Positions 8,860-17,058 of a DNA stretch of 64,000 nucleotides are shown piece after piece. Position 1 is the first letter of the stretch. The number at the start of each line of letters is the position of its first letter. Origin of the DNA: Acidimicrobiales bacterium (GTDB taxonomy: Bacteria > Actinomycetota > Acidimicrobiia > Acidimicrobiales > SZUA-35). The notes under the pieces are model-generated. The model ran no database searches. It saw nothing but the letters and a program-made list of their open reading frames with translations, and was not told where the DNA came from. The position numbers and the translations under genes were made by a program. The stretch is from NCBI GenBank assembly GCA_028285495.1, contig JANQPB010000027.1, positions 124,001-188,000 of the forward strand, given 5' to 3'.

Positions 8860-8891
8860 GCGGCGGCCGCCGCCGGACCGCCGGCTCAGCC
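8854..8891. terminator. Bidirectional stem-loop between convergent genes
   Basis: GGCTGAG (8854-8860) pairs with CTCAGCC (8885-8891) around an inner GC palindrome at 8861-8872. It covers the convergent stops of the aldo/keto reductase and the VOC gene. There is no U-tract. Confidence 0.4.
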
Positions 8892-9305
8892 ATTCGCCTC
8901 GAGCCCCGGGGTGTGGCAGAGCCCGACGAGCAGCCCGTCCGGGTCGAGGAGGCGGGCGATCGTCTGACCCCAGGGTTCGGTCCTGGCGTCGTGGATGAGC
9001 TCGTGCCCGGCTGCGGTCAGCTCATCCGTCGCGGCTCGAACGGCGTCGACGTCGGCCAGCTCGAACTCGATCGTGGCGTGCGGCGTCGGCAGGTCGTCCG
9101 GCCAGGTCGACTGCCCGAAGCACGAACGGGCGGCGTCGGCCAGCGGCCACACCCCGAGGTGCTTCACCCCGTCGAAGCCCTCCATGGCCACGTAGTCGCC
9201 CGAGACGGTCTCCAACGGGAGCCCGAGCGTGTCGCGGTAGAAGGCCGACGAGACGGCCGGGTCCGAGACGATGGGGCCGAAGCCGGCCACGAAGACGATG
9301 TCCAT
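8886..9305 (-). CDS. VOC-family (glyoxalase-like) protein
   Basis: 139-residue single-module vicinal-oxygen-chelate protein. It has the paired beta-alpha-beta-beta-beta pattern: IVSDPAVSSAFYRDTLGLPLE in the first half and FELADVDAVRAATDELTAAGHEL with LLDPDGLLVGLCH in the second. Members may be dioxygenases, isomerases or antibiotic-binding proteins, so no function can be given. It starts at an ATG with a CAGACT box six bases upstream and no Shine-Dalgarno. Downstream of the AraC-type regulator on the same strand (71-base gap). Confidence 0.82.
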   Translation of the reverse strand: MDIVFVAGFGPIVSDPAVSSAFYRDTLGLPLETVSGDYVAMEGFDGVKHLGVWPLADAARSCFGQSTWPDDLPTPHATIEFELADVDAVRAATDELTAAGHELIHDARTEPWGQTIARLLDPDGLLVGLCHTPGLEANG

Positions 9306-9311
9306 CCGCCC

Positions 9312-9317
9312 AGTCTG
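9312..9317 (-). promoter_or_regulatory. -10 box CAGACT, leaderless start of the VOC gene
   Basis: Reverse-strand CAGACT is six bases before the ATG at 9305; no ribosome-binding site lies between them. Confidence 0.4.
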
Positions 9318-9376
9318 ACCGAGGGCGGCCGGGACGTCTTGGACGAATCGGTCATCCGGCCGGATGTGCCGGTGGC

Positions 9377-10093
9377 TCACGCTGCGGCGCGGAGCCGCCC
9401 CGGCGTCGTGCCGAGCAGTTGCCGGCAGTCGCGGCCGAGGTGGGCCTGGTCGGCGTACCCGGCGATCGCCGCCAGCTCGCCGAGCGAGCGCTCGGGCCAG
9501 CGATCCACGAGGTCGGTGAACCGGTCGAGGCGGACCAGACGCCGGTAGAACGCCGGCCCATAGCCGATGGCGGCGGTGAACCGACGGCGGAGCTGCCGCT
9601 CGCCGATGCCGCTCGCCTCGATCGAGCGGTCGGACCGGAGCGCCAGGACCGCGTCGACGACCTCGGGATCGGGCCGCCAGTCGTCGGCGATCCAACGATC
9701 GAGGGCCTCGGCCATCGCCCTGGCCTGTCGACCCGGTCGCTCGGCCCGCACCAGCTCGTCGCCGAGGCGGTCGAGCTCTCCCAGGTCGACGACGGCGTCG
9801 AGCGGGATCGCCTGGCCGACGATCCGGTCGAGCCCGACCTCGAGCACCTCAGCGGCCACGCCAGACCGCAGGCGGACGCCGACGAGACGAGCGCCCCCGG
9901 TCAGCTCGACCGGGCGGGGCTCGACGTCCGGCCCGGCGACGAACGGGCCCGAGGCGGGCGACCACAGGAGGTCGACGGACCCGTCGGGAACGACCGTGCC
10001 CCGACCGGACACGGCCGCCGACCACCACCCCTCGACCAGGCGCCCGGCGCCCGACCCGAGACCGGGCAGCGGCTGCAACGATGGGCCGAGCAT
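9377..10093 (-). CDS. AraC-family transcriptional regulator
   Basis: 238 residues. The C-terminal ~90 residues are an AraC/XylS double helix-turn-helix: GIGERQLRRRFTAAIGYGP (first HTH and linker), then SLGELAAIAGYADQAHLGRDC and a TPGRL end. The N-terminal half (GTVVPDGSVDLLWSP, GVRLRSG) matches the DUF6597-type sensor domain often found in such regulators, which has no known ligand. Start at 10093 is supported by a TACCGT box six bases away; GAGGAGG also lies 12 bases upstream. Divergent from a HAD hydrolase; the shared 36-base gap holds both promoters. Confidence 0.85.
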   Translation of the reverse strand: MLGPSLQPLPGLGSGAGRLVEGWWSAAVSGRGTVVPDGSVDLLWSPASGPFVAGPDVEPRPVELTGGARLVGVRLRSGVAAEVLEVGLDRIVGQAIPLDAVVDLGELDRLGDELVRAERPGRQARAMAEALDRWIADDWRPDPEVVDAVLALRSDRSIEASGIGERQLRRRFTAAIGYGPAFYRRLVRLDRFTDLVDRWPERSLGELAAIAGYADQAHLGRDCRQLLGTTPGRLRAAA

Positions 10094-10099
10094 CACCGA

Positions 10100-10105
10100 A
10101 CGGTA
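10100..10105 (-). promoter_or_regulatory. -10 box TACCGT of the araC-type gene
   Basis: Reverse-strand TACCGT ends six bases before the ATG at 10093, consistent with a leaderless transcript. Confidence 0.45.
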
Positions 10106-10117
10106 CCTCCTCGACCG

Positions 10118-10123
10118 TATGGT
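10118..10123 (+). promoter_or_regulatory. -10 box TATGGT of the HAD gene
   Basis: TATGGT ends six bases before the GTG at 10130; the two divergent -10 boxes are only 12 bases apart, so polymerase binding should be mutually exclusive. Confidence 0.5.
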
Positions 10124-10129
10124 TGTCTG

Positions 10130-10819
10130 GTGCCGAGCGCCGATCGGACCGAGTCCGACCACCGCGACACCATCGAGATCGCCACCGAGGCCGTCCTGTT
10201 CGACAACGACGGGGTGCTGGTCGACTCCCATGCCGAGACCGAGCGGGCGTGGCGGCGGCTGGCCGACGAGTTCCGCCTCGACGTCGAGCCGCTCCTCGTC
10301 GAGCTGGTCGGTGTGCGAGCCGCCGACACGCTCGGCCGCCACCTCGACGGTGACACCCTGACCGCTGCGGTCCACCGCCTGGAGGACCTCGAGGTCGAAC
10401 TGGCCCCGCTGACCCGGGCCGGTCGTGGAGCGGCCGAGCTGTTGCGCCGGCTGCCCGCCGCTCGATGGACGGTCGTGACCTCGGCCAGTCGACGGCTGGC
10501 CATCGCCCGGTGGGGAGGGGCCGGCCTGCCGGTCTCACCGGTGGCCGTGACGGCCGAGGACGTGTCCAGGGGCAAGCCGGATCCGGAGCCGTTCCTCGTC
10601 GGCGCGGCGCGCCTCGGCGTCGATCCCTCCCGGTGCGTGATCTTCGAGGACTCGCCGTCCGGCGGTCGAGCGGCCGAGGCGGCCGGCGCAACCGTCGTCG
10701 CCGTCGGCCCGCAGCCGTGGACGATCGAGCCGGCGGTTCGCATCCCCGACCTCTCGGCGGTCGCCGTCGAGTTGACCGACGGGACCATGACCCTCCGGCT
10801 GCGACCGGGCACCCACTGA
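10130..10819 (+). CDS. HAD-superfamily (IA) phosphatase, beta-phosphoglucomutase-like
   Basis: 229 residues. HAD motifs: FDNDGVLVDS (nucleophile Asp and acid/base Asp), VVTSAS (motif II), RGKPDPEPF (motif III Lys) and FEDSPSG (motif IV). The alpha-helical cap between motif I and II is the C1 type of sugar-phosphate phosphatases and phosphoglucomutases. GTG start at 10130 with leaderless spacing. Probable substrates are small sugar phosphates, by family. Convergent with the MFS gene. Confidence 0.88.
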   Translation: MPSADRTESDHRDTIEIATEAVLFDNDGVLVDSHAETERAWRRLADEFRLDVEPLLVELVGVRAADTLGRHLDGDTLTAAVHRLEDLEVELAPLTRAGRGAAELLRRLPAARWTVVTSASRRLAIARWGGAGLPVSPVAVTAEDVSRGKPDPEPFLVGAARLGVDPSRCVIFEDSPSGGRAAEAAGATVVAVGPQPWTIEPAVRIPDLSAVAVELTDGTMTLRLRPGTH

Positions 10820-10867
10820 CGGCCGGGCGATCCTCCGCCGGGCCGACGGCCGGGCCCCGGCCCGCGG

Positions 10868-12130
10868 TCAGCGCCGGGCCAGGGCCCGGCCGGCGAGGGC
10901 GAAGCCGATCACGGCTGGCAGGGTGACGATCGCCATGGCCGACCCGACCGACAGCGAGGTCGCCGCCAGCCCGCCGACCAGGACCGGCATCGACAGGCCG
11001 GAGACCCGGAGACCGGCGGTCAGCGCCCCGAGGCCCGCGCCGGGGCGGCCGGGGTGTCTGGCGGCCCGGTCGTAGATCGTCGGCAGCATCGACGCCGCCC
11101 CGATCCCGGACGCCAGCAGCCCGAGCAGGCTGAGCGGCGGCGAGTCGACGAGCAGGGCGAGGGCCAGGCCGGCGAACGTGAGGGTATTGGTGAGGACCCG
11201 GAGCCGGTCGGCCCCCAACCGCTGGCCGGCCCAGTCACCGGCGAACCGGCCGGTGGTCATGCCGGTGGTGACGGCCACGTAGGCCAGGGCCGCCCGGCCG
11301 GCCGGGGTGTCGAAGTCGTCGGTGAAGCGGAACGCGGCCCAGTCGCTCGACACGGTCTCGACCGCGACCGCGAACAGGCCGGAGGCGGCCAGCAGGGCCA
11401 ACACGATCGAGCCCCCTCCCCCGTCGCCGCTGGCCCCGGCATCGGGCCCAACGTCGTCGTCGGCCGCCGCCGACCCGCTCGGCCCCCGGGCCCCGGGCTC
11501 GGCTGCGGCCGGGGCGACGTGGTGCTCGTCGACCCGGAGCAGGCCGCGACCGACGTAGATCAGGGCCAGGCCGAGCACGGCGGCGGCACCGGCGAGGTGG
11601 ACCTGCAACGAGACCCCGGCGGCGGCCAGCCGGGAGGAGGCCAGGCCGCCGATCACGGTGCCGAGGCTCCACAGACCGTGGAGGCGGCTCATCACCGGGG
11701 TGTGCCGGCGGCCGCTCAGCCAGGAGCCCTGGAGGTTCATGGCCGAGTCGACCAGCGGATCGAACACCTGCATGCCGATCAGGCCGACAACCAGCACCAG
11801 CGGGCCGGTGGCGAAGCCGATCACCGGCAGCGACAGCGCCATGAGGGCGCCGAAGACGATCATGACCCGTCTCGAGCCGAAGCGGGACACGGCGGGGCCG
11901 ACGGCGGCGCTGCCGAGCAGCCCGGCCAGCCCGGCCACCGACAGCAGCAGGCCGACCTGCTCGATCCCGATCCCGACCCGGTCCCGGATCTCGGGCAGCC
12001 GGGGGAAGAACGAGGCGAAGAGGGCGCCGTTGACGAAGAACTGGGTTGCCACCGAGGCCAGCGCCCGGCGGTCGGTCGCCGTGAACTGCCTCGCCGGCGC
12101 TGGCTGGTCGGACCCCGGGCCGGCGCTCAC
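10868..12130 (-). CDS. MFS transporter
   Basis: Twelve-helix major facilitator, 420 residues, inner membrane. Helices are evident from residue ~25 on; the loop after helix 2 has the shortened MFS motif A (SRFGSRRVMIVFG). The central cytoplasmic loop (~residues 205-240) is rich in Ala, Gly and Asp. Resembles the sugar/FucP-like or YbjJ-type group, substrate unknown. The GTG start at 12130 overlaps the pcrA stop by four bases (GTGA), so the carrier is translationally coupled to the helicase. Confidence 0.85.
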   Translation of the reverse strand: MSAGPGSDQPAPARQFTATDRRALASVATQFFVNGALFASFFPRLPEIRDRVGIGIEQVGLLLSVAGLAGLLGSAAVGPAVSRFGSRRVMIVFGALMALSLPVIGFATGPLVLVVGLIGMQVFDPLVDSAMNLQGSWLSGRRHTPVMSRLHGLWSLGTVIGGLASSRLAAAGVSLQVHLAGAAAVLGLALIYVGRGLLRVDEHHVAPAAAEPGARGPSGSAAADDDVGPDAGASGDGGGGSIVLALLAASGLFAVAVETVSSDWAAFRFTDDFDTPAGRAALAYVAVTTGMTTGRFAGDWAGQRLGADRLRVLTNTLTFAGLALALLVDSPPLSLLGLLASGIGAASMLPTIYDRAARHPGRPGAGLGALTAGLRVSGLSMPVLVGGLAATSLSVGSAMAIVTLPAVIGFALAGRALARR

Positions 12131-15100
12131 ACCTTCTCGAGCGGGGCCCAGGCCAGGAGGAGGGTCTTCTCCCCGACCGACGGGAAGTTGACCCTGGCCT
12201 CGGCCTTGTCGCCGACACCGTCGATGTCGATGATCACGCCCTCGCCGAACTTCTTGTGGAGCACGTCGTCGCCCACCTTGAGCCCGAGCGCGTCGGCGCC
12301 CGACTCGACCGGCCCCCGTGGCTTCAGGGCCGAGTCGATCGCCCGCTGGCGGCCGCCGAAGACCGAGGTGGTGCCCCTGGCCGTCGCCGAGGTCCCGCTG
12401 CCGCCGAACGTGCCGGCCTGGCGGCCTCGGCTGGTGCCCCGGCTGCCGGCCGCCTCCTCGATGAGCTCGTCGGGGATCTCGTCGAGGAACCGGCTCGGCG
12501 GGTTGTACTGGGTCTGACCGAAGAGCATCCTGGCCCAGGCGTGGGTGAGGTACAGGCGTTCCATGGCCCGGGTGATCCCGACGTAGGCCAGCCGGCGCTC
12601 CTCCTCCATCTCGTCCGGATCGGTCATCGACCGCAGGTGGGGGAAGATGCCGTCCTCCATGCCCAGCATCACCACGACCGGGAACTCCAGCCCCTTCGCC
12701 CCGTGGAGGGTCATCAGGGTGACGTGGGACTCGTCACCGTCGACCTCCTCGGCGTCGGTGACCAGGCTGATCTGCTCGAGGAACTCGTCGACGGTGTCGA
12801 ACTGGGCTGCGGTGCCGATCAGCTCGTGCAGGTTCTCGATGCGGCCCTCGGCCTCGTGCGAGCGGTCGTCCTCGAGCTCGGCCAGGTAGCCGGTGTCGCG
12901 CAGCATGGCCTCCATCGCTGCGGCCGGCCCCTTCTCCAACAGCTCGGCGAACGAATCCATCAGCGCCAGGTAGGAGGCGACCCCCTTGGCCGCCTTGCCG
13001 GACACGCCGGCCTCGTCGGCCCGACGGAGCCCGTCGGTGAACGTGAGGCCGTGCATCTTGGCGAAGGCGTCGATCTTGCCGACCGAGGTGTCGCCGATCC
13101 CCCGCTTCGGGGTGTTGACGATGCGCTTGACCGAGACCTCGTCTGCCGGGTTGGCCAGGGCCTTCAGGTAGGCCAGCGCGTCCTTGACCTCCCGCCGGTC
13201 GTAGAAGCGGGTGCCGCCGACGACCTTGTAGGGGATGCCGACCCGACCGAAGTACTCCTCCAGCACCCGGGACTGGGCGTTGGTGCGGTAGAAGACGGCC
13301 ATGTCGCCCCAGCGATGGCTGCCGCTCTCGTGGAGCTGGGCCAGTTCGGAGGCGACGAACTGGCTCTCGTCGAGCTCGTCGTCTGCGTGGAAGCGGAGGA
13401 TGCGGTCGCCCCGCCCCTCGTCGGTCCACAGTGACTTGGGCTTGCGGCCGAAGTTGTTGGTGATGACGGCGTTGGCCGCATCGAGGATCGTCTGGGTCGA
13501 CCGGTAGTTCTGCTCGAGGAGGACGACCGTGGTGTCGGGGAAGGCGTCCTCGAACTGGATGATGTTGCGGATGTCGGCACCGCGGAACCGGTAGACCGAG
13601 TTGTGGACCAGCACGCGGTCGGCAACGTAGTTGTGGAGGCCCTCGATCTCCAGGTCGTAGACGGGTCCGTCGTGCTCGTCATGGCCGACCTCGTCGACGG
13701 TGCGGGTCTCCAGTCGACCAGCCACCTCGACGAGGATCTCCATGCCAGGGCGCAGGTGGCTGAGCGGCTGGTAGTCCCAGATCTGGCCGTCGATGCTCAT
13801 CCGGCGGCGAACGTCGAGCCCTCCGGCCTCGGCCATGCCGGTGGCGTGGGCCAGCGCGTCGCGATAGTCGGCGAACGACGTCTCGACCCGAGCGCTGCGG
13901 TGCTTGGACGGTCGGACGCGGAATCCGGCCTCGGCCACCCGCTCGGCCACGTCGAGCCGGTTGGTTGACCACTGCACCCGGTGGGAGGAGGTCCGGTGGC
14001 GACGATCGCTGAACATCGTGAGGTTGACGGTCGACCGGCGCCGACCGTTCTGGGGCCGGTCGTGCGGGAACTGCGGGTGCAGGTCGAGATCGTCGAAGAG
14101 CCGCTTGGCTGCGGTCTCGGTGTCGAGGTCGTCGTAGAGCCGTTCGAGCATGGCGTCGTCCATCGCCAGCTTCCGGCCGACGGCGTGGAAGCAGGCCGTC
14201 GGCAGCCCGTAGGTGGCGGCGACATGGGATTCCCAGTAGGCGGCCTGCGGAAGGTCGTCGACCACCTTCAGCACCCAGAGGGCATCGGCGTGCTCCCGGT
14301 TCATCCGAACCCGGAACCCGACGGACTCGTTACCCTTGCCGTCGACCCGTCGACCCCGGCAGTGGCCGACCCGGTAGCCCCTGTCTGCCCGATACATGAG
14401 GTACACGACGTACCGGTCGTCGAGCGGGACCACCCTCGCGGGGAGGATGTGGTGCTCGGTACCGGTGATCGTGACCCCACCCGCTCGCACGGTGTAGAGC
14501 CGACCCCGATGGTGCGTGGTGCGGGTGTCGGCGACCGTGGTCTCGACCAGCTCGGGGCCACCGGCACTGGCCAGCACCGGATCGCCGGGCGCGAGATCTT
14601 CGATCGGACGGGTGCCGGCTGGCGTGCGGACCATCGTGCCGGCCGGCAGGCACTGGTCGCTGTCGCCGACCACCGTGACGTTGCGGTGGGCGGCCGAGAG
14701 CTGGAGGACCAGCTCGTTCTGCACGCCGTTGGTGTCCTGGTACTCGTCGACCAGCAGGTGCTGGAACCGCTGCTGGTAGGCGGCGAGGGTCTCGGGCGAC
14801 GAGCGGAACAGCTTGACCGCATTGAGCAGGAGGTCGTCGAAGTCCATCGCCCCGGCCTGCTGGAGCCGCCGCTGGTACTCCTCGTAGACCTCGGCCGCCT
14901 TCCGCTCGATGACCACGTTGGCCCGCTCGGCGTACTGGGCTGCGTTGAGTCCCTCGTTCTTGGCCGAGCTGATCACCCCGTGGATCGAGCGGGGCTGGAA
15001 GCGCTTCGGGTCGAGGCCGAGGTCGCGGATGACGTAGCCGGCGAGTCGGACGGCGTCGGCCTGGTCGTAGATCGTGAAGCTCGACGGGAAGTCGAGGACC

Positions 15101-15417
15101 GCCGCCTCCCGCCGCAGGATCCGCACGCAGGCCGAGTGGAACGTGCTGACCCACATCTTCTGGGCGACGGGCCCGACGAGAGCGGCCACCCGCTGCTTCA
15201 TCTCGTCGGCGGCCTTGTTGGTGAAGGTGATGGCGAGGATCTCGAATGGTGAGAAGCCCTGATCGATCAGCCAGGCGATCCGACGGGTCAGCACCCGGGT
15301 CTTGCCCGAGCCGGCACCGGCCACCACCAGCAGCGGGCCACCGGGATGGGTGACGGCATCGAGCTGGGACGGATTCAGGCCGTCGGTGATCCCGTTTGAC
15401 GAAGAGGGGGCGGACAC
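12127..15417 (-). CDS. pcrA: ATP-dependent DNA helicase PcrA/UvrD, interrupted by an intein
   Basis: SF1A 3'-5' helicase acting in excision repair and replication restart. The precursor has 1096 residues; removing the 351-residue intein leaves 745, the usual PcrA size. Motifs: AGAGSGKT (Walker A), VDEYQD (Walker B/II), GDSDQ/SVYRFRGAD (motif III, split by the intein), EQNYRST (IV), TLHGAKGLEF (V) and AYVGITRA (VI). A Tudor-like C-terminus (VGDDVLHKKFGEG) completes it. The start is taken as GTG 15417, where TACGGT lies six bases upstream; in-frame codons further upstream read poorly and are ahead of that promoter. Activity requires protein splicing because motif III is disrupted. Confidence 0.95.
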   Translation of the reverse strand: MSAPSSSNGITDGLNPSQLDAVTHPGGPLLVVAGAGSGKTRVLTRRIAWLIDQGFSPFEILAITFTNKAADEMKQRVAALVGPVAQKMWVSTFHSACVRILRREAAVLDFPSSFTIYDQADAVRLAGYVIRDLGLDPKRFQPRSIHGVISSAKNEGLNAAQYAERANVVIERKAAEVYEEYQRRLQQAGAMDFDDLLLNAVKLFRSSPETLAAYQQRFQHLLVDEYQDTNGVQNELVLQLSAAHRNVTVVGDSDQCLPAGTMVRTPAGTRPIEDLAPGDPVLASAGGPELVETTVADTRTTHHRGRLYTVRAGGVTITGTEHHILPARVVPLDDRYVVYLMYRADRGYRVGHCRGRRVDGKGNESVGFRVRMNREHADALWVLKVVDDLPQAAYWESHVAATYGLPTACFHAVGRKLAMDDAMLERLYDDLDTETAAKRLFDDLDLHPQFPHDRPQNGRRRSTVNLTMFSDRRHRTSSHRVQWSTNRLDVAERVAEAGFRVRPSKHRSARVETSFADYRDALAHATGMAEAGGLDVRRRMSIDGQIWDYQPLSHLRPGMEILVEVAGRLETRTVDEVGHDEHDGPVYDLEIEGLHNYVADRVLVHNSVYRFRGADIRNIIQFEDAFPDTTVVLLEQNYRSTQTILDAANAVITNNFGRKPKSLWTDEGRGDRILRFHADDELDESQFVASELAQLHESGSHRWGDMAVFYRTNAQSRVLEEYFGRVGIPYKVVGGTRFYDRREVKDALAYLKALANPADEVSVKRIVNTPKRGIGDTSVGKIDAFAKMHGLTFTDGLRRADEAGVSGKAAKGVASYLALMDSFAELLEKGPAAAMEAMLRDTGYLAELEDDRSHEAEGRIENLHELIGTAAQFDTVDEFLEQISLVTDAEEVDGDESHVTLMTLHGAKGLEFPVVVMLGMEDGIFPHLRSMTDPDEMEEERRLAYVGITRAMERLYLTHAWARMLFGQTQYNPPSRFLDEIPDELIEEAAGSRGTSRGRQAGTFGGSGTSATARGTTSVFGGRQRAIDSALKPRGPVESGADALGLKVGDDVLHKKFGEGVIIDIDGVGDKAEARVNFPSVGEKTLLLAWAPLEKV
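13600..14652 (-). other. Intein inside PcrA motif III (351 residues)
   Basis: Inserted between Gln and Ser of GDSDQ/S. It starts CLPAGTMVRTPAGTRPIEDL (Cys1 nucleophile, block A), has GTEHHILP as block B with the TxxH-like His, and ends VYDLEIEGLHNYVADRVLVHN (blocks F and G, terminal His-Asn), followed by the +1 Ser of the extein. All residues for splicing by the standard route are present. About 220 central residues (ALWVLKVVDDLPQAAYWESHVAATYGLPT-like stretch, then RLFDDLDLHPQFPHD) look like a homing-endonuclease region; I do not see clear LAGLIDADG or HNH catalytic motifs, so nuclease activity is uncertain. Confidence 0.93.
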
Positions 15418-15423
15418 CCTTCC

Positions 15424-15429
15424 ACCGTA
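15424..15429 (-). promoter_or_regulatory. -10 box TACGGT, leaderless start of pcrA
   Basis: Reverse-strand TACGGT ends six bases before the GTG at 15417. The intervening GGAAGG abuts the start codon and is too close to serve as a ribosome-binding site. Confidence 0.5.
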
Positions 15430-15563
15430 GAGCCTCGGACCGGGGCGAGGGGTGGTCCTCGGCCATTCGCCCACGCCGGACGGTGTGGCCGACGGCAGCG
15501 ATGGGCCCGTCGCCGGCGACCGCGCCCGGTGACCATCGTCCACAATGTTCGACACCCTTGTCG

Positions 15564-15582
15564 CTATCTCTCACAGAGATAG
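15564..15582. promoter_or_regulatory. Perfect 19-base inverted repeat, candidate operator
   Basis: CTATCTCT-CAC-AGAGATAG, two perfect 8-base arms. It is the most AT-rich patch in the 301-base gap between pcrA (start 15417) and the acyltransferase-like gene (start 15719), followed by CATACATG. The dyad form ATCTC..GAGAT suggests a dimeric repressor site; a transcript hairpin is the alternative. Nothing else recognisable is present in this gap. Confidence 0.5.
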
Positions 15583-15718
15583 AAAGGGCAGGGTCATACA
15601 TGTTGGTCCATGGCCGTGCCCCCACGTCCTGCGCCCGCTACGGTCGCCGTCACGGCGCTGGCGGCCGTGCCCCGGATCGACGGCGCTCGATCGCGGGGCC
15701 GCACGACAGGAACCCGTC

Positions 15719-16945
15719 ATGCCATCCCGCCGCAGCCTCTCGTTCGACCCGGCCACGACCGTCGACCTGACCCCGACCGAGGTCATGCCACCGCCGCCGT
15801 CGGACCTGGGCGCGCCGACGACGCCGGGACGCGTCACCTCGGCCGACGCCAGGATCAGTGGGCTGGCCGGGCTGTGCATGCTCGTCCTCGTCGTCTCCGG
15901 TCTCGGCCTGCCGCTCCCCGGCGGTCACCTGGCCGTCGATGCCGTGCTCGTCGTCGTCGGGCTCCAGTTCGGCCTCGCCGTCACCCGGGCGGCGAAGAGG
16001 CCCCGCCGCTGGGCCGCACGGTTCTGGCTGCGGGCCCTGGCACCGATCGTGCTGCCGGCCATCGTCGCCGTCGTCCTGGCCACCGGCTACTGGTGGTCGC
16101 TCGGTCGGCTCACCACGGTCGAGGCCAAGGGCGCCATCGCCTCGGTGGCCATGGCGTCGAACCTCACGCCGCTGTTCACCGAGGCCAGCTTCCCCGCCAC
16201 CGACCACCTGTGGGTGATCGCGGTCATCGTCCAGTTCGCGCTGCTGACCCCGCTGGTCGTGCTCCTGACTCGCCGCGAGAACGGCACCCGCCTGGCCATC
16301 CGCTGGCTCATCGTGCTGACCGCCGCCGCGCTGACGACCCGGCTGACCGTGGCCGCAACCGGTCTCGACGACGCATCGATCCGCGCCCTGGCCACGAGCA
16401 CCCGGGTCGACGGCCTGCTGATCGGTCTCGGCATCGCCCTCGTCCCTCGCTCGAGGCTGGCCAGGGTCCCGGCGGTGCTCGCCCCACCGGCCTTCATCGG
16501 TCTCCTGGCCATCTTCCTCCTGGCCCCCGATGCAACCGAGCTCCCGGTGGTGACCCTCGGGCTGCTGGCCCCGACGGTCGCCGTCGGAACCGCCGTCATC
16601 GTCGCCACCCGCCTGTCCGGCAACCCGGCGGACGCCCTCGGCCGGACCCTCGGCACCCTTCCCCTCCGCTGGCTCGGCACGAGGGCGCTCAGCATCTACG
16701 TGTGGCACCAGCTGTTCGGCATGGCCCTCGCCGACGGCGCCGACGTCGACCTGTTCGACGCCGCCTGGCCGGGGTCGAGCCTGTTCACGACCCGCCTCGT
16801 CTTCGCCCTGGCCGCCGGCGCCGCCAGCTACCACTACCTCCAGGTCCCGCTCCGGACGTTGGTCGCCGACGTCTGGCGTCGGCGTCTCCTGCGACTCGAT
16901 CCGCCGCCCGAACCGCCCGGCCGCACGGCCCTGACCCCGGGGTGA
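15719..16945 (+). CDS. Acyltransferase-3-like multi-pass membrane protein, catalytic residues apparently lost
   Basis: 408 residues, about ten transmembrane helices. The layout follows the OafA/acyltransferase-3 family: an ISGLAGLCMLVLVV start, GGHLAVDAVLVVVG (compare FGVDVFFVLSG), LWVIAVIVQFALLTPLVVL (compare LWSLSVEEQFYL) and LRWLGTRALSIYVWHQLF (compare SLYLWH). The first-helix His and the Glu before QF that are normally conserved are missing, so O-acylation activity is doubtful. AGGAA upstream of ATG 15719. First of four plus-strand genes for envelope proteins. Confidence 0.65.
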   Translation: MPSRRSLSFDPATTVDLTPTEVMPPPPSDLGAPTTPGRVTSADARISGLAGLCMLVLVVSGLGLPLPGGHLAVDAVLVVVGLQFGLAVTRAAKRPRRWAARFWLRALAPIVLPAIVAVVLATGYWWSLGRLTTVEAKGAIASVAMASNLTPLFTEASFPATDHLWVIAVIVQFALLTPLVVLLTRRENGTRLAIRWLIVLTAAALTTRLTVAATGLDDASIRALATSTRVDGLLIGLGIALVPRSRLARVPAVLAPPAFIGLLAIFLLAPDATELPVVTLGLLAPTVAVGTAVIVATRLSGNPADALGRTLGTLPLRWLGTRALSIYVWHQLFGMALADGADVDLFDAAWPGSSLFTTRLVFALAAGAASYHYLQVPLRTLVADVWRRRLLRLDPPPEPPGRTALTPG

Positions 16946-17045
16946 CCGGGTCGAGGACCGTGCGGTCGGGCGACGGGCCGACGCTGGGACGAGTCCCAAC
17001 GGGCCGCGGCAACGCCGGCCCGGGAGGTTCAACGACGAGCCCCAC

Positions 17046-17051
17046 TACGCT
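17046..17051 (+). promoter_or_regulatory. -10 box TACGCT before the DUF368 gene
   Basis: TACGCT ends seven bases before the TTG start at 17059, fitting a leaderless transcript. Confidence 0.4.
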
Positions 17052-17058
17052 GGGCCAC

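Noticed and set aside
12127..15417. Intein explained as a frameshift or unrelated inserted gene
   Set aside because: The frame is continuous, both splice junctions have the required residues, and flanking PcrA motifs join exactly when the insert is removed.
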